From the NCBI GenBank assembly GCA_040307645.1, contig JAWRJF010000035.1, positions 1 through 46,983 on the forward strand: a stretch of DNA of 46,983 bases. Direction: 5' to 3'. This DNA is from JAVXAG01 sp040307645. GTDB taxonomy: Bacteria; Bacillota; Clostridia; Peptostreptococcales; Anaerovoracaceae. Made by a program: the position numbers and the translations under genes. The notes beneath the pieces were generated by a model. The model was not told the origin of the DNA and did no database searches. It worked only from the letters and a program-made list of their open reading frames with translations. The first letter of the stretch is position 1, and each line of letters begins with the position of its first letter. Positions 8,401 through 15,502 of the stretch are shown here, one piece after another.

Positions 8401-8425
8401 CTTTAGTAAGTTTATTAAACTAAAG
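8401..8425. repeat. Inverted repeat in the divergent intergenic region
   Basis: CTTTAGT (8401-8407) and ACTAAAG (8419-8425) form 7-bp arms around an AT-rich 11-nt centre between the MVF gene (minus) and the DUF4430 gene (plus). Possible operator; AT-richness limits confidence. Confidence 0.3.
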
Positions 8426-8485
8426 GCTACAATATAATAGTTTTTAGGGATTTTGACAAAAAAAATAGATAATAAATGACACTAA

Positions 8486-8514
8486 TTGACACTGGCTATT
8501 TAGCCAAGTATAAT
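8486..8514 (+). promoter_or_regulatory. Perfect consensus sigma-A promoter with internal palindrome
   Basis: TTGACA at 8486-8491, 17-nt spacer, TATAAT at 8509-8514. The spacer contains TGGCTA-TT-TAGCCA (8493-8506), a 6-bp-arm inverted repeat. A promoter this strong with a palindrome between its hexamers suggests a repressor site. AGGAGG follows before ATG 8543. Confidence 0.8.
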
Positions 8515-8542
8515 TAATATAAATGGACTTAGGAGGAAAAAA

Positions 8543-8941
8543 ATGAATAAAAACACAAAAAAGATAATTGTTGGCATATTAGTTTTAGTTATCATTGGGG
8601 CAGCTTTTTTATTAATTTATAAAAATTTTGCACCTCAGGCTAGTGCCGGAGAGAAGGATATCACTGTAACAGTAGTACATAAAGATGGTACTTCAAAAGC
8701 TTTTGATTATAGCACTGATGCGGAGTATTTAGGTGAAGTAATAAAAGAAGAAGCCCTTGTAGAGGGTGAAGAAGGCGCTTATGGATTATATATAAAAACC
8801 GTTGATGGAGAAACAGTTAACGATAAAGAACAAGAATGGTGGTGCTTAACTAAAGCAGGAGGACAAGTTAATACTTCTGCAGACCAGACGCCTATCGATG
8901 ATGGAGATAAGTTTGAATTTACTTTTACCATTGGATATTAA
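8543..8941 (+). CDS. DUF4430 (transcobalamin-like) membrane-anchored protein
   Basis: A 132-residue extracytoplasmic protein. Residues 6-27 form a single uncleaved or lipoprotein-free membrane anchor; there is no lipobox. The rest matches the DUF4430 domain: an ITVTVVHKDG strand, a leucine-containing hinge (YLGEVIKEE), the conserved WWCLTKAGG near residues 93-101, and a final FEFTFTIGY strand. DUF4430 domains resemble the C-terminal part of transcobalamin and often sit next to ECF transporter S-components. The next gene, 21 nt downstream, is such an S-component, so this protein probably helps to present a ligand, perhaps a corrinoid, to it. No cobalamin riboswitch precedes the operon. Confidence 0.8.
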   Translation: MNKNTKKIIVGILVLVIIGAAFLLIYKNFAPQASAGEKDITVTVVHKDGTSKAFDYSTDAEYLGEVIKEEALVEGEEGAYGLYIKTVDGETVNDKEQEWWCLTKAGGQVNTSADQTPIDDGDKFEFTFTIGY

Positions 8942-8962
8942 CCTTGAGATGAAAGGCAAGTT

Positions 8963-9457
8963 ATGAAAGCGAAAGATTTGGTGCTACTATCACTACTCAC
9001 GGCCATTCTGTTTGTTGGCCAGGTAGCTTTGGCATTTCTACCAAATATTGAAGTGGTGTCTCTTTTAATTATTGTATATACCCTGGTTTTCAGAAAAAAA
9101 GTTTTTTATGTGATTTATGCCTTTGCTCTATTAGAGGGCATAGTATATGGCTTTGGATTATGGTGGGTTATGTATCTTTATGTATGGTCAATTTTAGCCT
9201 TAGTGATTCTGTTATTTAAGCATAATAATTCTCTCATTATATGGGTAATTATTTCTGGTGGGTTTGGCCTACTCTTTGGAACCTTATGTTCAATTCCATA
9301 CTTTATAATAGGAGGATGGGGATTGGGTTTTAGTTACTGGATACAAGGTCTTCCCTTTGATATTTTACATGGACTTGGAAATATGGTGGTAACACTATTA
9401 TTATTTAATCCATGCTATAAAGCTTTGAAAACATATAATAAAATGAGTATCGTTTAA
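8963..9457 (+). CDS. ECF-transporter S component (substrate-binding membrane subunit)
   Basis: A 164-residue membrane protein with about five or six helices and no charged soluble domain. The N-terminal MKAKDLVLLSLLTAILFVGQ and the GLPFDILHGLGN segment (about 130-141) are typical of small ECF S-components of the CbrT-like type. It would bind a vitamin in the membrane and rely on a shared EcfA-EcfA'-EcfT module encoded elsewhere, as no ATPase lies nearby. Pairing with the DUF4430 protein and closeness to an MtaA-like gene favour a corrinoid substrate, which is inference. Its transcript ends at a strong terminator. Confidence 0.75.
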   Translation: MKAKDLVLLSLLTAILFVGQVALAFLPNIEVVSLLIIVYTLVFRKKVFYVIYAFALLEGIVYGFGLWWVMYLYVWSILALVILLFKHNNSLIIWVIISGGFGLLFGTLCSIPYFIIGGWGLGFSYWIQGLPFDILHGLGNMVVTLLLFNPCYKALKTYNKMSIV

Positions 9458-9483
9458 TACAGATGCGTCTAGAGTAAAGAAAA

Positions 9484-9527
9484 AAGGACTAAATTCCCTA
9501 TGCTTGGGATTTAGTCCTTGATTTTTA
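9484..9527. terminator. Bidirectional terminator between the ECF and PfkB genes
   Basis: AAGGACTAAAT-t-CCC pairs with GGGATTTAGTCCTT (9506-9519) around TATGCTT, then ATTTTTATAA. The 14-bp stem has one bulge. A-rich flank at 9479-9485 gives a T-run on the minus strand, so it can serve both convergent genes. Confidence 0.88.
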
Positions 9528-10424
9528 TAATTGTATTTCTTTGAATTCTTCATCACTTAGAGTTGCCCCTTCATGGCTTACAACTAGAGCTGAAGCAATA
9601 TTAGCTCTTTCTATAGATTCCTCTATGTTATAACCCCTATACAGGCATGCTATAACTGCGCCCATGTGAGCATCACCGGCGCCTATGGTGTCAACTACCT
9701 TATCAACTTTCACGGTAGGTATATGAGAAAAATTATTGCCATCAAAATAGTATGCGCCCTTTTCACCATTAGTCACAATTACCGTGTTTTCGGTCTTTTT
9801 ATACAAGGCTTTAGCGGCATCCTGGATTAATGACTTTCCGGTGAAAGCAAATATCTCATCTCTGTTAAGATGTACAACCGGATTCAGTGAAAAAATCCTA
9901 TCCATCAATTCTTTATTTATTATGTTGATTCTAGGCCCAGGACCAAAGAATATAGGAATATTTCTATTTGCTTCTAGAAACTCCACAATGTTTTCACCTG
10001 TGGCATCTTCGATTTCAAGCCCACATATATAAATGCTGGATATCTGCGAGGTGTCAAGATTAGTAAACCATTCTTTTTCAAAAAGATATTCAGCTCCATG
10101 GTCGCAGATAAATGTACGTTCACCGCTATTTTCTACAAAACAGTAGCAGCATCCATTTTTTTTATCAGGAGTTGGTATCGGTGATATTAATCCTTTTTCA
10201 GCAAGACTATTTCTTATGAAATCGCCGTAAAGGCCTGTCCCTATAGGGGAAAACAAGATATAAGGAGCACCAAAATGATCAATCATATTTGAAACATTAT
10301 ATGCACAGCCACCTAAAGTCATTTTTTGAGATAAAACATGAACGTCTTCCGCAGTTGCAGGAAGACGTTCTACATTAATTATTATATCAGCTACAGTTGA
10401 ACCTATAACAAGAATTTTTTTCAT
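9525..10424 (-). CDS. PfkB-family carbohydrate/nucleoside kinase
   Basis: A 299-residue ribokinase-like kinase that phosphorylates a sugar or nucleoside with ATP. I take the start at MKKILVIGS (10424) rather than 10439, because GGAG lies 9 nt upstream and falls inside the longer version. The N-terminal glycine motif (MTLGGCAYNVSNM) and the C-terminal PfkB signature DTIGAGDAHMG, with the catalytic aspartate, are both present. The signature ends in AHMG where FxxG is usual. NRDEIFAFTG fits the middle PfkB motif. The substrate cannot be read. It lies 26 nt downstream of the ferredoxin-like gene and may be its last operon partner. Confidence 0.85.
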   Translation of the reverse strand: MKKILVIGSTVADIIINVERLPATAEDVHVLSQKMTLGGCAYNVSNMIDHFGAPYILFSPIGTGLYGDFIRNSLAEKGLISPIPTPDKKNGCCYCFVENSGERTFICDHGAEYLFEKEWFTNLDTSQISSIYICGLEIEDATGENIVEFLEANRNIPIFFGPGPRINIINKELMDRIFSLNPVVHLNRDEIFAFTGKSLIQDAAKALYKKTENTVIVTNGEKGAYYFDGNNFSHIPTVKVDKVVDTIGAGDAHMGAVIACLYRGYNIEESIERANIASALVVSHEGATLSDEEFKEIQL

Positions 10425-10450
10425 AGAACAGATCTCCATTTTTTTAAAAA

Positions 10451-11104
10451 CTACTGTCCTATTATATCACCCTCTGTGGAAATAGTCACTACCTGAGTAG
10501 GCAAGAACTTACCGCTTTCTTTGATTGCTTTTAAAACGGCCATCTGAAGACCACCACAGCATGGCACTTCCATTCTTATTACAGATACAGATGAAATATT
10601 ATTTGCTTTTATTATCTCTGCAAGTTTTTCGGAATAATCTACACCATCCAGCTTAGGGCAGCCAATAAGAGTAACTTTGTTTTCCATGAACTTTCCATGA
10701 AAATCAGCAAAGGCAAAAGCACTACAGCTTGCTGCAATAAGTAAGTTTGCACCATCAAAATATGGAGAACGTATTGGTGCCAGTTTAATCTGCACAGGCC
10801 AATTTTGAAGTTTTGAGTCACAACAGTTACAAGATGTTTGACAAGGTATTTCATCCTTAGCATTTTTGGCAGCCATATTAGCCTTTACAGCGGCTTCATC
10901 ATAAGCAGCAGCCTCTCGTTCAACAAAGGTAATTGCTCCGGTTGGGCAGGTAGGTAGGCAGTCTCCAAGGCCATCGCAATAGTCATCACGAATCAATTTT
11001 GCCTTTCCATCAATCATAGCAATTGCGCCTTCATGACAAGCATTTGCACAGGCACCACATCCATTACATTTATCTTCGTCTATTTGTATAATTTTTCTAA
11101 TCAT
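10451..11104 (-). CDS. 4Fe-4S ferredoxin-domain protein
   Basis: A 217-residue iron-sulfur protein. The first cluster motif is complete (C13, C16, C19, C23). The second reads CDGLGDCLPTCP, with C43, C49 and C53 but L46 where the second cysteine is expected, so the second cluster is three-cysteine or takes a ligand from elsewhere. Beyond residue 85 there is a cysteine-rich linker (PCQTSCNCCDS), a conserved NWPVQIKLAP segment, and a region with IGCPKLD and VPCCGG. This architecture is common in anaerobic firmicutes and lies beside redox-stress genes. Its ATG overlaps the end of the NimA-like gene by 8 nt, so the two are co-translated. Likely an electron carrier or redox sensor partner; the precise reaction is unknown. 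Confidence 0.85.
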   Translation of the reverse strand: MIRKIIQIDEDKCNGCGACANACHEGAIAMIDGKAKLIRDDYCDGLGDCLPTCPTGAITFVEREAAAYDEAAVKANMAAKNAKDEIPCQTSCNCCDSKLQNWPVQIKLAPIRSPYFDGANLLIAASCSAFAFADFHGKFMENKVTLIGCPKLDGVDYSEKLAEIIKANNISSVSVIRMEVPCCGGLQMAVLKAIKESGKFLPTQVVTISTEGDIIGQ

Positions 11105-11600
11105 TAGTTTCCCTCCTGAATTTTAATTCTTTTCCAAATTTATCATACTTTTTTCTTTTCCCCGTAATAGAATCAATGGAGATTTTGAAAACAGCAGTTC
11201 TCCATAAGCTTTTTTTTATTGCTTCATCAAAGGCTCCTAAATTAGAGCTAGCGTACTTTTCACATATTAGTTTTAGGCCATGGATTTTTTCAACATCCTC
11301 CATTACTTCAGATATTGATCCATTAATAATGGCCGACTCATATTCTGTAGTGAAGTTTTCAGGTACTAGGTTGGTATCTCCAACACAAGTAAGACAAACA
11401 TTTTTATTTTTTAAGAATGCATTTACTTTCTTCCCGGCGTTAGCTGAATGAAAATAAATAGTATCATTGTCCCTGACTACAGATAGGGGAACACCATATG
11501 GAAGTTGGTTTTCATCAATAATAGATAAAATTCCATATTGACATTTATCAACAACCTCTAAGGCAAAAGCTTTATCCATTTCTCGATCTACACGTCTCAT
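11097..11600 (-). CDS. NimA-like pyridoxamine 5'-phosphate oxidase-fold flavoprotein
   Basis: A 167-residue FMN-binding split-barrel protein. The start is ATG 11600, directly after GGAGG; the longer frame to 11672 lacks a ribosome binding site and would cover the promoter. The N-terminus (MRRVDREMDKAFALEVVDKCQYGILSI, cited in part) and the VPLSVVRDNDTIYFHSANAGKK segment are typical of the NimA/PF12900 family, which includes 5-nitroimidazole reductases and many uncharacterised anaerobe flavoproteins. It is the first gene of a NimA-ferredoxin(-PfkB) operon and would receive electrons from the ferredoxin-like protein. A palindrome at 11657-11670 is placed for control by the divergent Crp/Fnr regulator. 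Drug resistance cannot be inferred from sequence. Confidence 0.85.
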   Translation of the reverse strand: MRRVDREMDKAFALEVVDKCQYGILSIIDENQLPYGVPLSVVRDNDTIYFHSANAGKKVNAFLKNKNVCLTCVGDTNLVPENFTTEYESAIINGSISEVMEDVEKIHGLKLICEKYASSNLGAFDEAIKKSLWRTAVFKISIDSITGKRKKYDKFGKELKFRRETND

Positions 11601-11628
11601 ATGTCCACCTCCTTGACTCTTTATCTGC

Positions 11629-11670
11629 ATTATAGTAAAATAAAAATAAAAAGTCCGTTGCATTTGCAAC
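11629..11670 (-). promoter_or_regulatory. Crp/Fnr-type activator site and -10 of the NimA-ferredoxin operon
   Basis: On the minus strand TATAAT occupies 11634-11629 and no consensus -35 is present 17 nt upstream. GTTGCA-TT-TGCAAC, a perfect-arm palindrome, lies at 11657-11670. With +1 predicted at about 11622, its centre falls at -41.5, the classic class II activator position for Crp/Fnr proteins. The same palindrome lies 13 nt before the Crp/Fnr gene, so autoregulation is possible. Confidence 0.65.
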
Positions 11671-11683
11671 AAAAAGAGGAAAA

Positions 11684-12355
11684 ATGAAAAAATATATAGA
11701 TGTTATAAAAAAATCTCCTTTGTTTAGGGGAGTTAAGGATGAAAATATTCTAGATATGCTCCAATGCTTCCAAGGGATAAACGCAATATATGAAAGGAAC
11801 AGCTTTATTCTAGAAGCGGGAGAAACCACTTCTAAAATGGGTTTGCTGCTTACCGGAAAAGTCTACATTATTAAAGAGGATTTTTGGGGAAATAGAAATA
11901 TAATGATGGAAATTCTTCCAGGAGATATTTTTGGGGAGGTATATGGGATTATAAAAGATGAACCCTTAGGCAATAGTGTTATGGCAGCAGAGAAAAGCCA
12001 AGTGTTGTTTTTAGAGATTGAAAAACTTATGACAATGTGCACTGAAAGTTGCCGCTTCCATAATTTAATAATTAAAAATCTATTAAATGTGATGGCAGAA
12101 AAGACATTACTAATGACCCAAAAAATGGAGCATATGTCTAAAAGAACCATAAGAGATAAGCTTATTTCATATTTGTCTGAACAGAGTATAAAAAATGGCA
12201 ATCAGGAATTTGAAATACCCTTTGGTAGGCAGCAGCTGGCAGATTATCTTGCGATAGACAGAAGTTCTATGTCGAGGGAACTTTGTAATATGAAGAAGGA
12301 GGGATTGCTAGAGTTTTACAAAAATAGATTTATTTTGTATAATGAGAATGTATAG
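11684..12355 (+). CDS. Crp/Fnr-family transcriptional regulator
   Basis: A 223-residue regulator with a cyclic-nucleotide-binding-like domain (about 12-125, including GLLLTGKVYIIKE and MEILPGDIFGE), a dimerisation helix (about 126-155) and a C-terminal winged helix (about 160-220, recognition part RQQLADYLAIDRSSMSREL). It has no N-terminal cysteine cluster of the FNR type, so an oxygen-sensing 4Fe-4S cluster there is unlikely; haem, nitric oxide or another redox ligand is possible as in HcpR-like members. AAGAGGA precedes ATG 11684. It is divergent from the NimA-ferredoxin operon and shares a palindromic site with it, and is followed by a TetR gene 19 nt downstream. Confidence 0.87.
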   Translation: MKKYIDVIKKSPLFRGVKDENILDMLQCFQGINAIYERNSFILEAGETTSKMGLLLTGKVYIIKEDFWGNRNIMMEILPGDIFGEVYGIIKDEPLGNSVMAAEKSQVLFLEIEKLMTMCTESCRFHNLIIKNLLNVMAEKTLLMTQKMEHMSKRTIRDKLISYLSEQSIKNGNQEFEIPFGRQQLADYLAIDRSSMSRELCNMKKEGLLEFYKNRFILYNENV

Positions 12356-12374
12356 TATACAAGGAGGAATTGTT

Positions 12375-12941
12375 ATGTCAGTACTTACAGAACGGGCCTT
12401 GGCAGCATCATTAAGAAAATTGCTTGAGAAGAAAACCTTAGATAAAATAACAGTAAAGGATATTACAGATGACTGTGGTGTAAACAGACAGACTTTTTAC
12501 TATCACTTTCACGATGTATATGATTTGGTAGGTTGGATATTTACAGAAGAAGCTAAGAAATATCTCAGTGAGGATATAGATGGTTCTAATTGGAAGGCCA
12601 ATGTGCGTAAGATTACGCAGAGACTTATCATAGATAAAAACTTTGTTATGAATATTTTTTTCTCTGTAAATAGAAGGCAGTTAGAAAAGTTTATGCAGAA
12701 TTTAGTAAGACCTGCATTTTTCACCTTATCAGAAGAGATCATAGAAGAAAATAATATTAAGATAGAGAAGGAAGATTATGATTTTGTAGTTGACCTTTAT
12801 ACTTTTGGGCTGGTAGGTATTTTGACAGAGTGGTTGGCCGATGGTATGAAAGAAGACTATTTAGACAAATTGGATAAATTTTTATATATGGTAGACGGTA
12901 CCATGGTGATAACTTTAAGGAAGTTTGACAAAGAGTCATAA
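12375..12941 (+). CDS. TetR-family transcriptional regulator
   Basis: A 188-residue regulator. I chose ATG 12375, which follows AAGGAGG at 12361-12367, instead of 12342, which overlaps the Crp/Fnr gene. The N-terminal helix-turn-helix is clear (ITVKDITDDCGVNRQTFYYHFHDVYDL, cited in part; about 24-52). The C-terminal domain resembles the TetR_C_8 type found in DhaS-like regulators of firmicutes. It is co-transcribed with the Crp/Fnr gene and is followed by a terminator. Targets are unknown; the nearest are the radical SAM and acyltransferase-like genes downstream. Confidence 0.85.
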   Translation: MSVLTERALAASLRKLLEKKTLDKITVKDITDDCGVNRQTFYYHFHDVYDLVGWIFTEEAKKYLSEDIDGSNWKANVRKITQRLIIDKNFVMNIFFSVNRRQLEKFMQNLVRPAFFTLSEEIIEENNIKIEKEDYDFVVDLYTFGLVGILTEWLADGMKEDYLDKLDKFLYMVDGTMVITLRKFDKES

Positions 12942-12966
12942 ATGTACATTTTTTTTACAATAATCG

Positions 12967-12996
12967 AAACGTGTCGAGAAATATGGCACGTTTTTT
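12967..12996 (+). terminator. Terminator after the TetR gene
   Basis: AAACGTG (12967-12973) pairs with CACGTTT (12987-12993) and the T-run extends to 12996. Confidence 0.75.
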
Positions 12997-13061
12997 GTTT
13001 TGTCTATTTTAATAAGGGGTTACTTTGCATATGATTAATATGTAGGAAAGGAGTGGTAGAC

Positions 13062-14417
13062 GTGGGTATCACTAATGAAATAAAAAGGATGGGGTTAAAG
13101 AAAGTTTACTCCTATTTGGATAAGGACCCTGATACAAATATTCCAAAGCTAATGGATTGGGCAGATAAATTCATGAAGGATGGGGTCTTGGAATCACAGA
13201 GAAATGCCATAAGAAAAACAATAGAAAATCCTGATAGCAATTGGTATCAATTAATGAAAAGTTTATGGACAGATATCGATGATGAAGTCAGGAAAACCAC
13301 TTTTGAAAATTTCATTATTAATGCCAATGCTTTAGCAGGGCCAAGAGAGGAAGAGGCAAGAGAAAAATATGGGTGCAATATACCTTGGGCAATTTTACTT
13401 GATCCTACTAGTGCGTGTAATTTAAAATGTATTGGTTGTTGGGCTGCAGAGTATGGCGATAAGCTTAATATGAGTTTTGATACACTAGATAGTATTATTG
13501 AGCAAGGTAAAGAGCTAGGTACATATATGTATATCTACTCCGGAGGAGAACCTTTAGTAAGAAAAGACGATATTATTGCACTTTGTAATAAGCACTCTGA
13601 CTGTCAGTTTATGGCGTTTACTAATGGAACTCTTATTGATGAAGACTTTGCAAAGGAAATGCTAAGAGTAAAAAATTTTGTGCCCGCAATAAGTGTGGAA
13701 GGTTTTGAGGAAGCTACAGACTTAAGAAGAGGTACAGGTACTTTTGCTAAGGTAGAAAGAGCAATGAAAATATTAAGGGAAAACAAATTACCTTTTGGGG
13801 TTTCTTGCTGCTATACCAGCAAAAATGTTGAGGTAATAGGTAGCGAAGAATACTTTGATCAAATGGTAAATTGGGGAGCAAAGTTTTGTTGGTTATTTAC
13901 ATATATGCCAGTGGGCAAAGATGCTGTTCCGGAGCTTATGGTTACAGATGAACAACGTGAGTTTATGTACCATCAAGTAAGAGGTTTTAGAAAGACGAAA
14001 CCTATTTTTACTATGGATTTCTGGAATGATGGGGAATTTGTTGAAGGTTGTATTGCAGGGGGCAGACGATATCTTCATATCAATGCTAATGGTGATATTG
14101 AGCCGTGCGCTTTTATACACTATTCTGATTCAAATATAAAAGAAAAAACTTTATTAGAAGCATATCAATCGCCATTATTTATGGCTTATCATAATAACCA
14201 GCCGTTTAATGAAAATCATTTGAGGCCTTGTCCTTTACTTGATAACCCTGGAAGACTTACTGAAATGGTTGAATCTTCAGGTGCTTTTTCTACTGATTTG
14301 CAAAATCCAGAGGACGTAAGAGAACTTAGCGAGAAGTGCGAAGAAAAGGCAGAAAAATGGGCAATAACAGCTGATAAATTATGGCAATGCAGCCATAATT
14401 GCCAGCATTGCAAATAA
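13062..14417 (+). CDS. Radical SAM/SPASM-domain protein
   Basis: A 451-residue enzyme beginning, in my reading, at GTG 13062, because AAAGGAG at 13047-13053 would sit directly on the alternative GTG 13053. The radical SAM cluster motif is C119-x3-C123-x2-C126 (CNLKCIGC), and the SAM-binding GGEP is at 161-164. The C-terminal part has SPASM-type cysteines (EGCIAGGRRYLHINANGD then EPC, a later RPC, and CSHNCQHC at the end), which would hold auxiliary Fe-S clusters. Residues 1-100 form an extra helical N-terminal domain. SPASM enzymes usually modify peptides or other enzymes, but no precursor peptide is seen next to it. It stands alone between two terminators. Confidence 0.85.
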   Translation: MGITNEIKRMGLKKVYSYLDKDPDTNIPKLMDWADKFMKDGVLESQRNAIRKTIENPDSNWYQLMKSLWTDIDDEVRKTTFENFIINANALAGPREEEAREKYGCNIPWAILLDPTSACNLKCIGCWAAEYGDKLNMSFDTLDSIIEQGKELGTYMYIYSGGEPLVRKDDIIALCNKHSDCQFMAFTNGTLIDEDFAKEMLRVKNFVPAISVEGFEEATDLRRGTGTFAKVERAMKILRENKLPFGVSCCYTSKNVEVIGSEEYFDQMVNWGAKFCWLFTYMPVGKDAVPELMVTDEQREFMYHQVRGFRKTKPIFTMDFWNDGEFVEGCIAGGRRYLHINANGDIEPCAFIHYSDSNIKEKTLLEAYQSPLFMAYHNNQPFNENHLRPCPLLDNPGRLTEMVESSGAFSTDLQNPEDVRELSEKCEEKAEKWAITADKLWQCSHNCQHCK

Positions 14418-14440
14418 ACTCCAAAGTGCATAATGGGGGA

Positions 14441-14475
14441 AAAATAGCCGTGGGATAATCCTACGGCTATTTTAT
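14441..14475. terminator. Bidirectional terminator between radical SAM and acyltransferase-like genes
   Basis: AAAATAGCCGT and ACGGCTATTTT form an 11-bp stem around a 10-nt loop. A- and T-rich flanks allow termination in both directions. Confidence 0.85.
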
Positions 14476-15348
14476 TATGAATTTTGGATTTTTAACTTTT
14501 AAGTTTGCATCTTTTTTAATTGATGAAGGTTTAGTTTCTAAGACAGCGGGGTTTTTAAGATATTTATTAAATTCTTTAAAACATCTACCTAGGTAGTGGC
14601 CAGATTCCATTCGATCATCAACGGTCACTTTTACGCCAATAGTTTTTCTTTCTTCAACAACCTCACCATTTTTTATAACTTTTTTATAAGGCTGACCCAT
14701 AGCAATAAAAATACTAGTAGTGCCAAATTCATATATATGGTGATATACAGCATTAGTTCTCAGGGATGCAAGATTAGTAATAAATAATGAAGTATGGAAA
14801 GGACTTGCGTCAATTATCTTAAATGGCAACGAGAAGTGCTTATCCCACCACTTTAATAAAGAAACGGTGAATCCTACTAAAGTAGGGAGCTTCATTATAT
14901 TGCGTAAAAGCTTATCCATAGAGTTTTCTGTTTTTTCTTCGGTCTGATGCATTTCTATTGCTTCTGATACTTTTCGATTGACTTCGAATATATCATCATC
15001 AAGATTAAAATAAACTTTAATAACGGTTTCTTCACACACATCACCATCTACCTTTATGGCTACGAAAGAAATGCAAAAGTGGTTTCTTGCGTATATTTTT
15101 TTATTTACAACGAAACGATTTAGATTTGGGTTTTGGGATACCAAACGAAGATATGCTGCGATTACAACACTCATATGCTTCATTTTTATGCCTTTAGTCC
15201 TACACTCATTAATATAATTTTGGACGGCATCCAAATCTAAATCTACACTTACGTAGTTCATAGCATCGTATCTATGGGGCATAATGTGTGGAATTATTTC
15301 ATAAAAGGGATCACAGCCTTTTAGTCTGTAGCCATCTGTTCTGTTCAT
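14467..15348 (-). CDS. CAT/E2-fold acyltransferase-like protein with altered active site
   Basis: A 293-residue protein with the fold of chloramphenicol acetyltransferase and the catalytic domain of 2-oxoacid dehydrogenase E2. The start is ATG 15348 after GGAGG; the longer frame to 15405 adds a hydrophobic stretch without a ribosome binding site. The usual C-terminal catalytic motif (DHRxxDG) reads DDRMESG at 244-250, so the general-base histidine is Asp245 and the structural aspartate is Ser249. H251 follows directly but is out of register. The conserved FGTTSIFIAMGQP and VDD segments fit the fold. There is no lipoyl domain and no dehydrogenase operon. It may be a non-catalytic member or use another mechanism. 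A basic tail ends the protein. Confidence 0.72.
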   Translation of the reverse strand: MNRTDGYRLKGCDPFYEIIPHIMPHRYDAMNYVSVDLDLDAVQNYINECRTKGIKMKHMSVVIAAYLRLVSQNPNLNRFVVNKKIYARNHFCISFVAIKVDGDVCEETVIKVYFNLDDDIFEVNRKVSEAIEMHQTEEKTENSMDKLLRNIMKLPTLVGFTVSLLKWWDKHFSLPFKIIDASPFHTSLFITNLASLRTNAVYHHIYEFGTTSIFIAMGQPYKKVIKNGEVVEERKTIGVKVTVDDRMESGHYLGRCFKEFNKYLKNPAVLETKPSSIKKDANLKVKNPKFIIK

Positions 15349-15439
15349 ATTTCCTCCAAAGGGTATAATAATAATTATTATACTACAAATCATGGAAATT
15401 TTCAAGGAGGGGAGGGAGATGTAAGAATTTCGAAAGATT

Positions 15440-15468
15440 TTGTAAATTGAATAGCATTATGGTATACT
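15440..15468 (+). promoter_or_regulatory. Sigma-A promoter of the HutD-like gene
   Basis: TTGTAA at 15440-15445, 17-nt spacer, TATACT at 15463-15468. The start codon follows 35 nt downstream. Confidence 0.65.
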
Positions 15469-15502
15469 AGGATATATTATTTTAAAATTATAGGTGAAGA
15501 TT

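Noticed and set aside
8364..8542. Cobalamin riboswitch before the DUF4430/ECF operon
   Set aside because: The leader between the TATAAT and the start codon is under 30 nt and no B12-box-like sequence is present.
9525..12355. FNR-type oxygen sensing by the Crp/Fnr regulator
   Set aside because: No N-terminal cysteine group is present; cysteines C27, C117 and C121 are scattered and do not form the FNR pattern.
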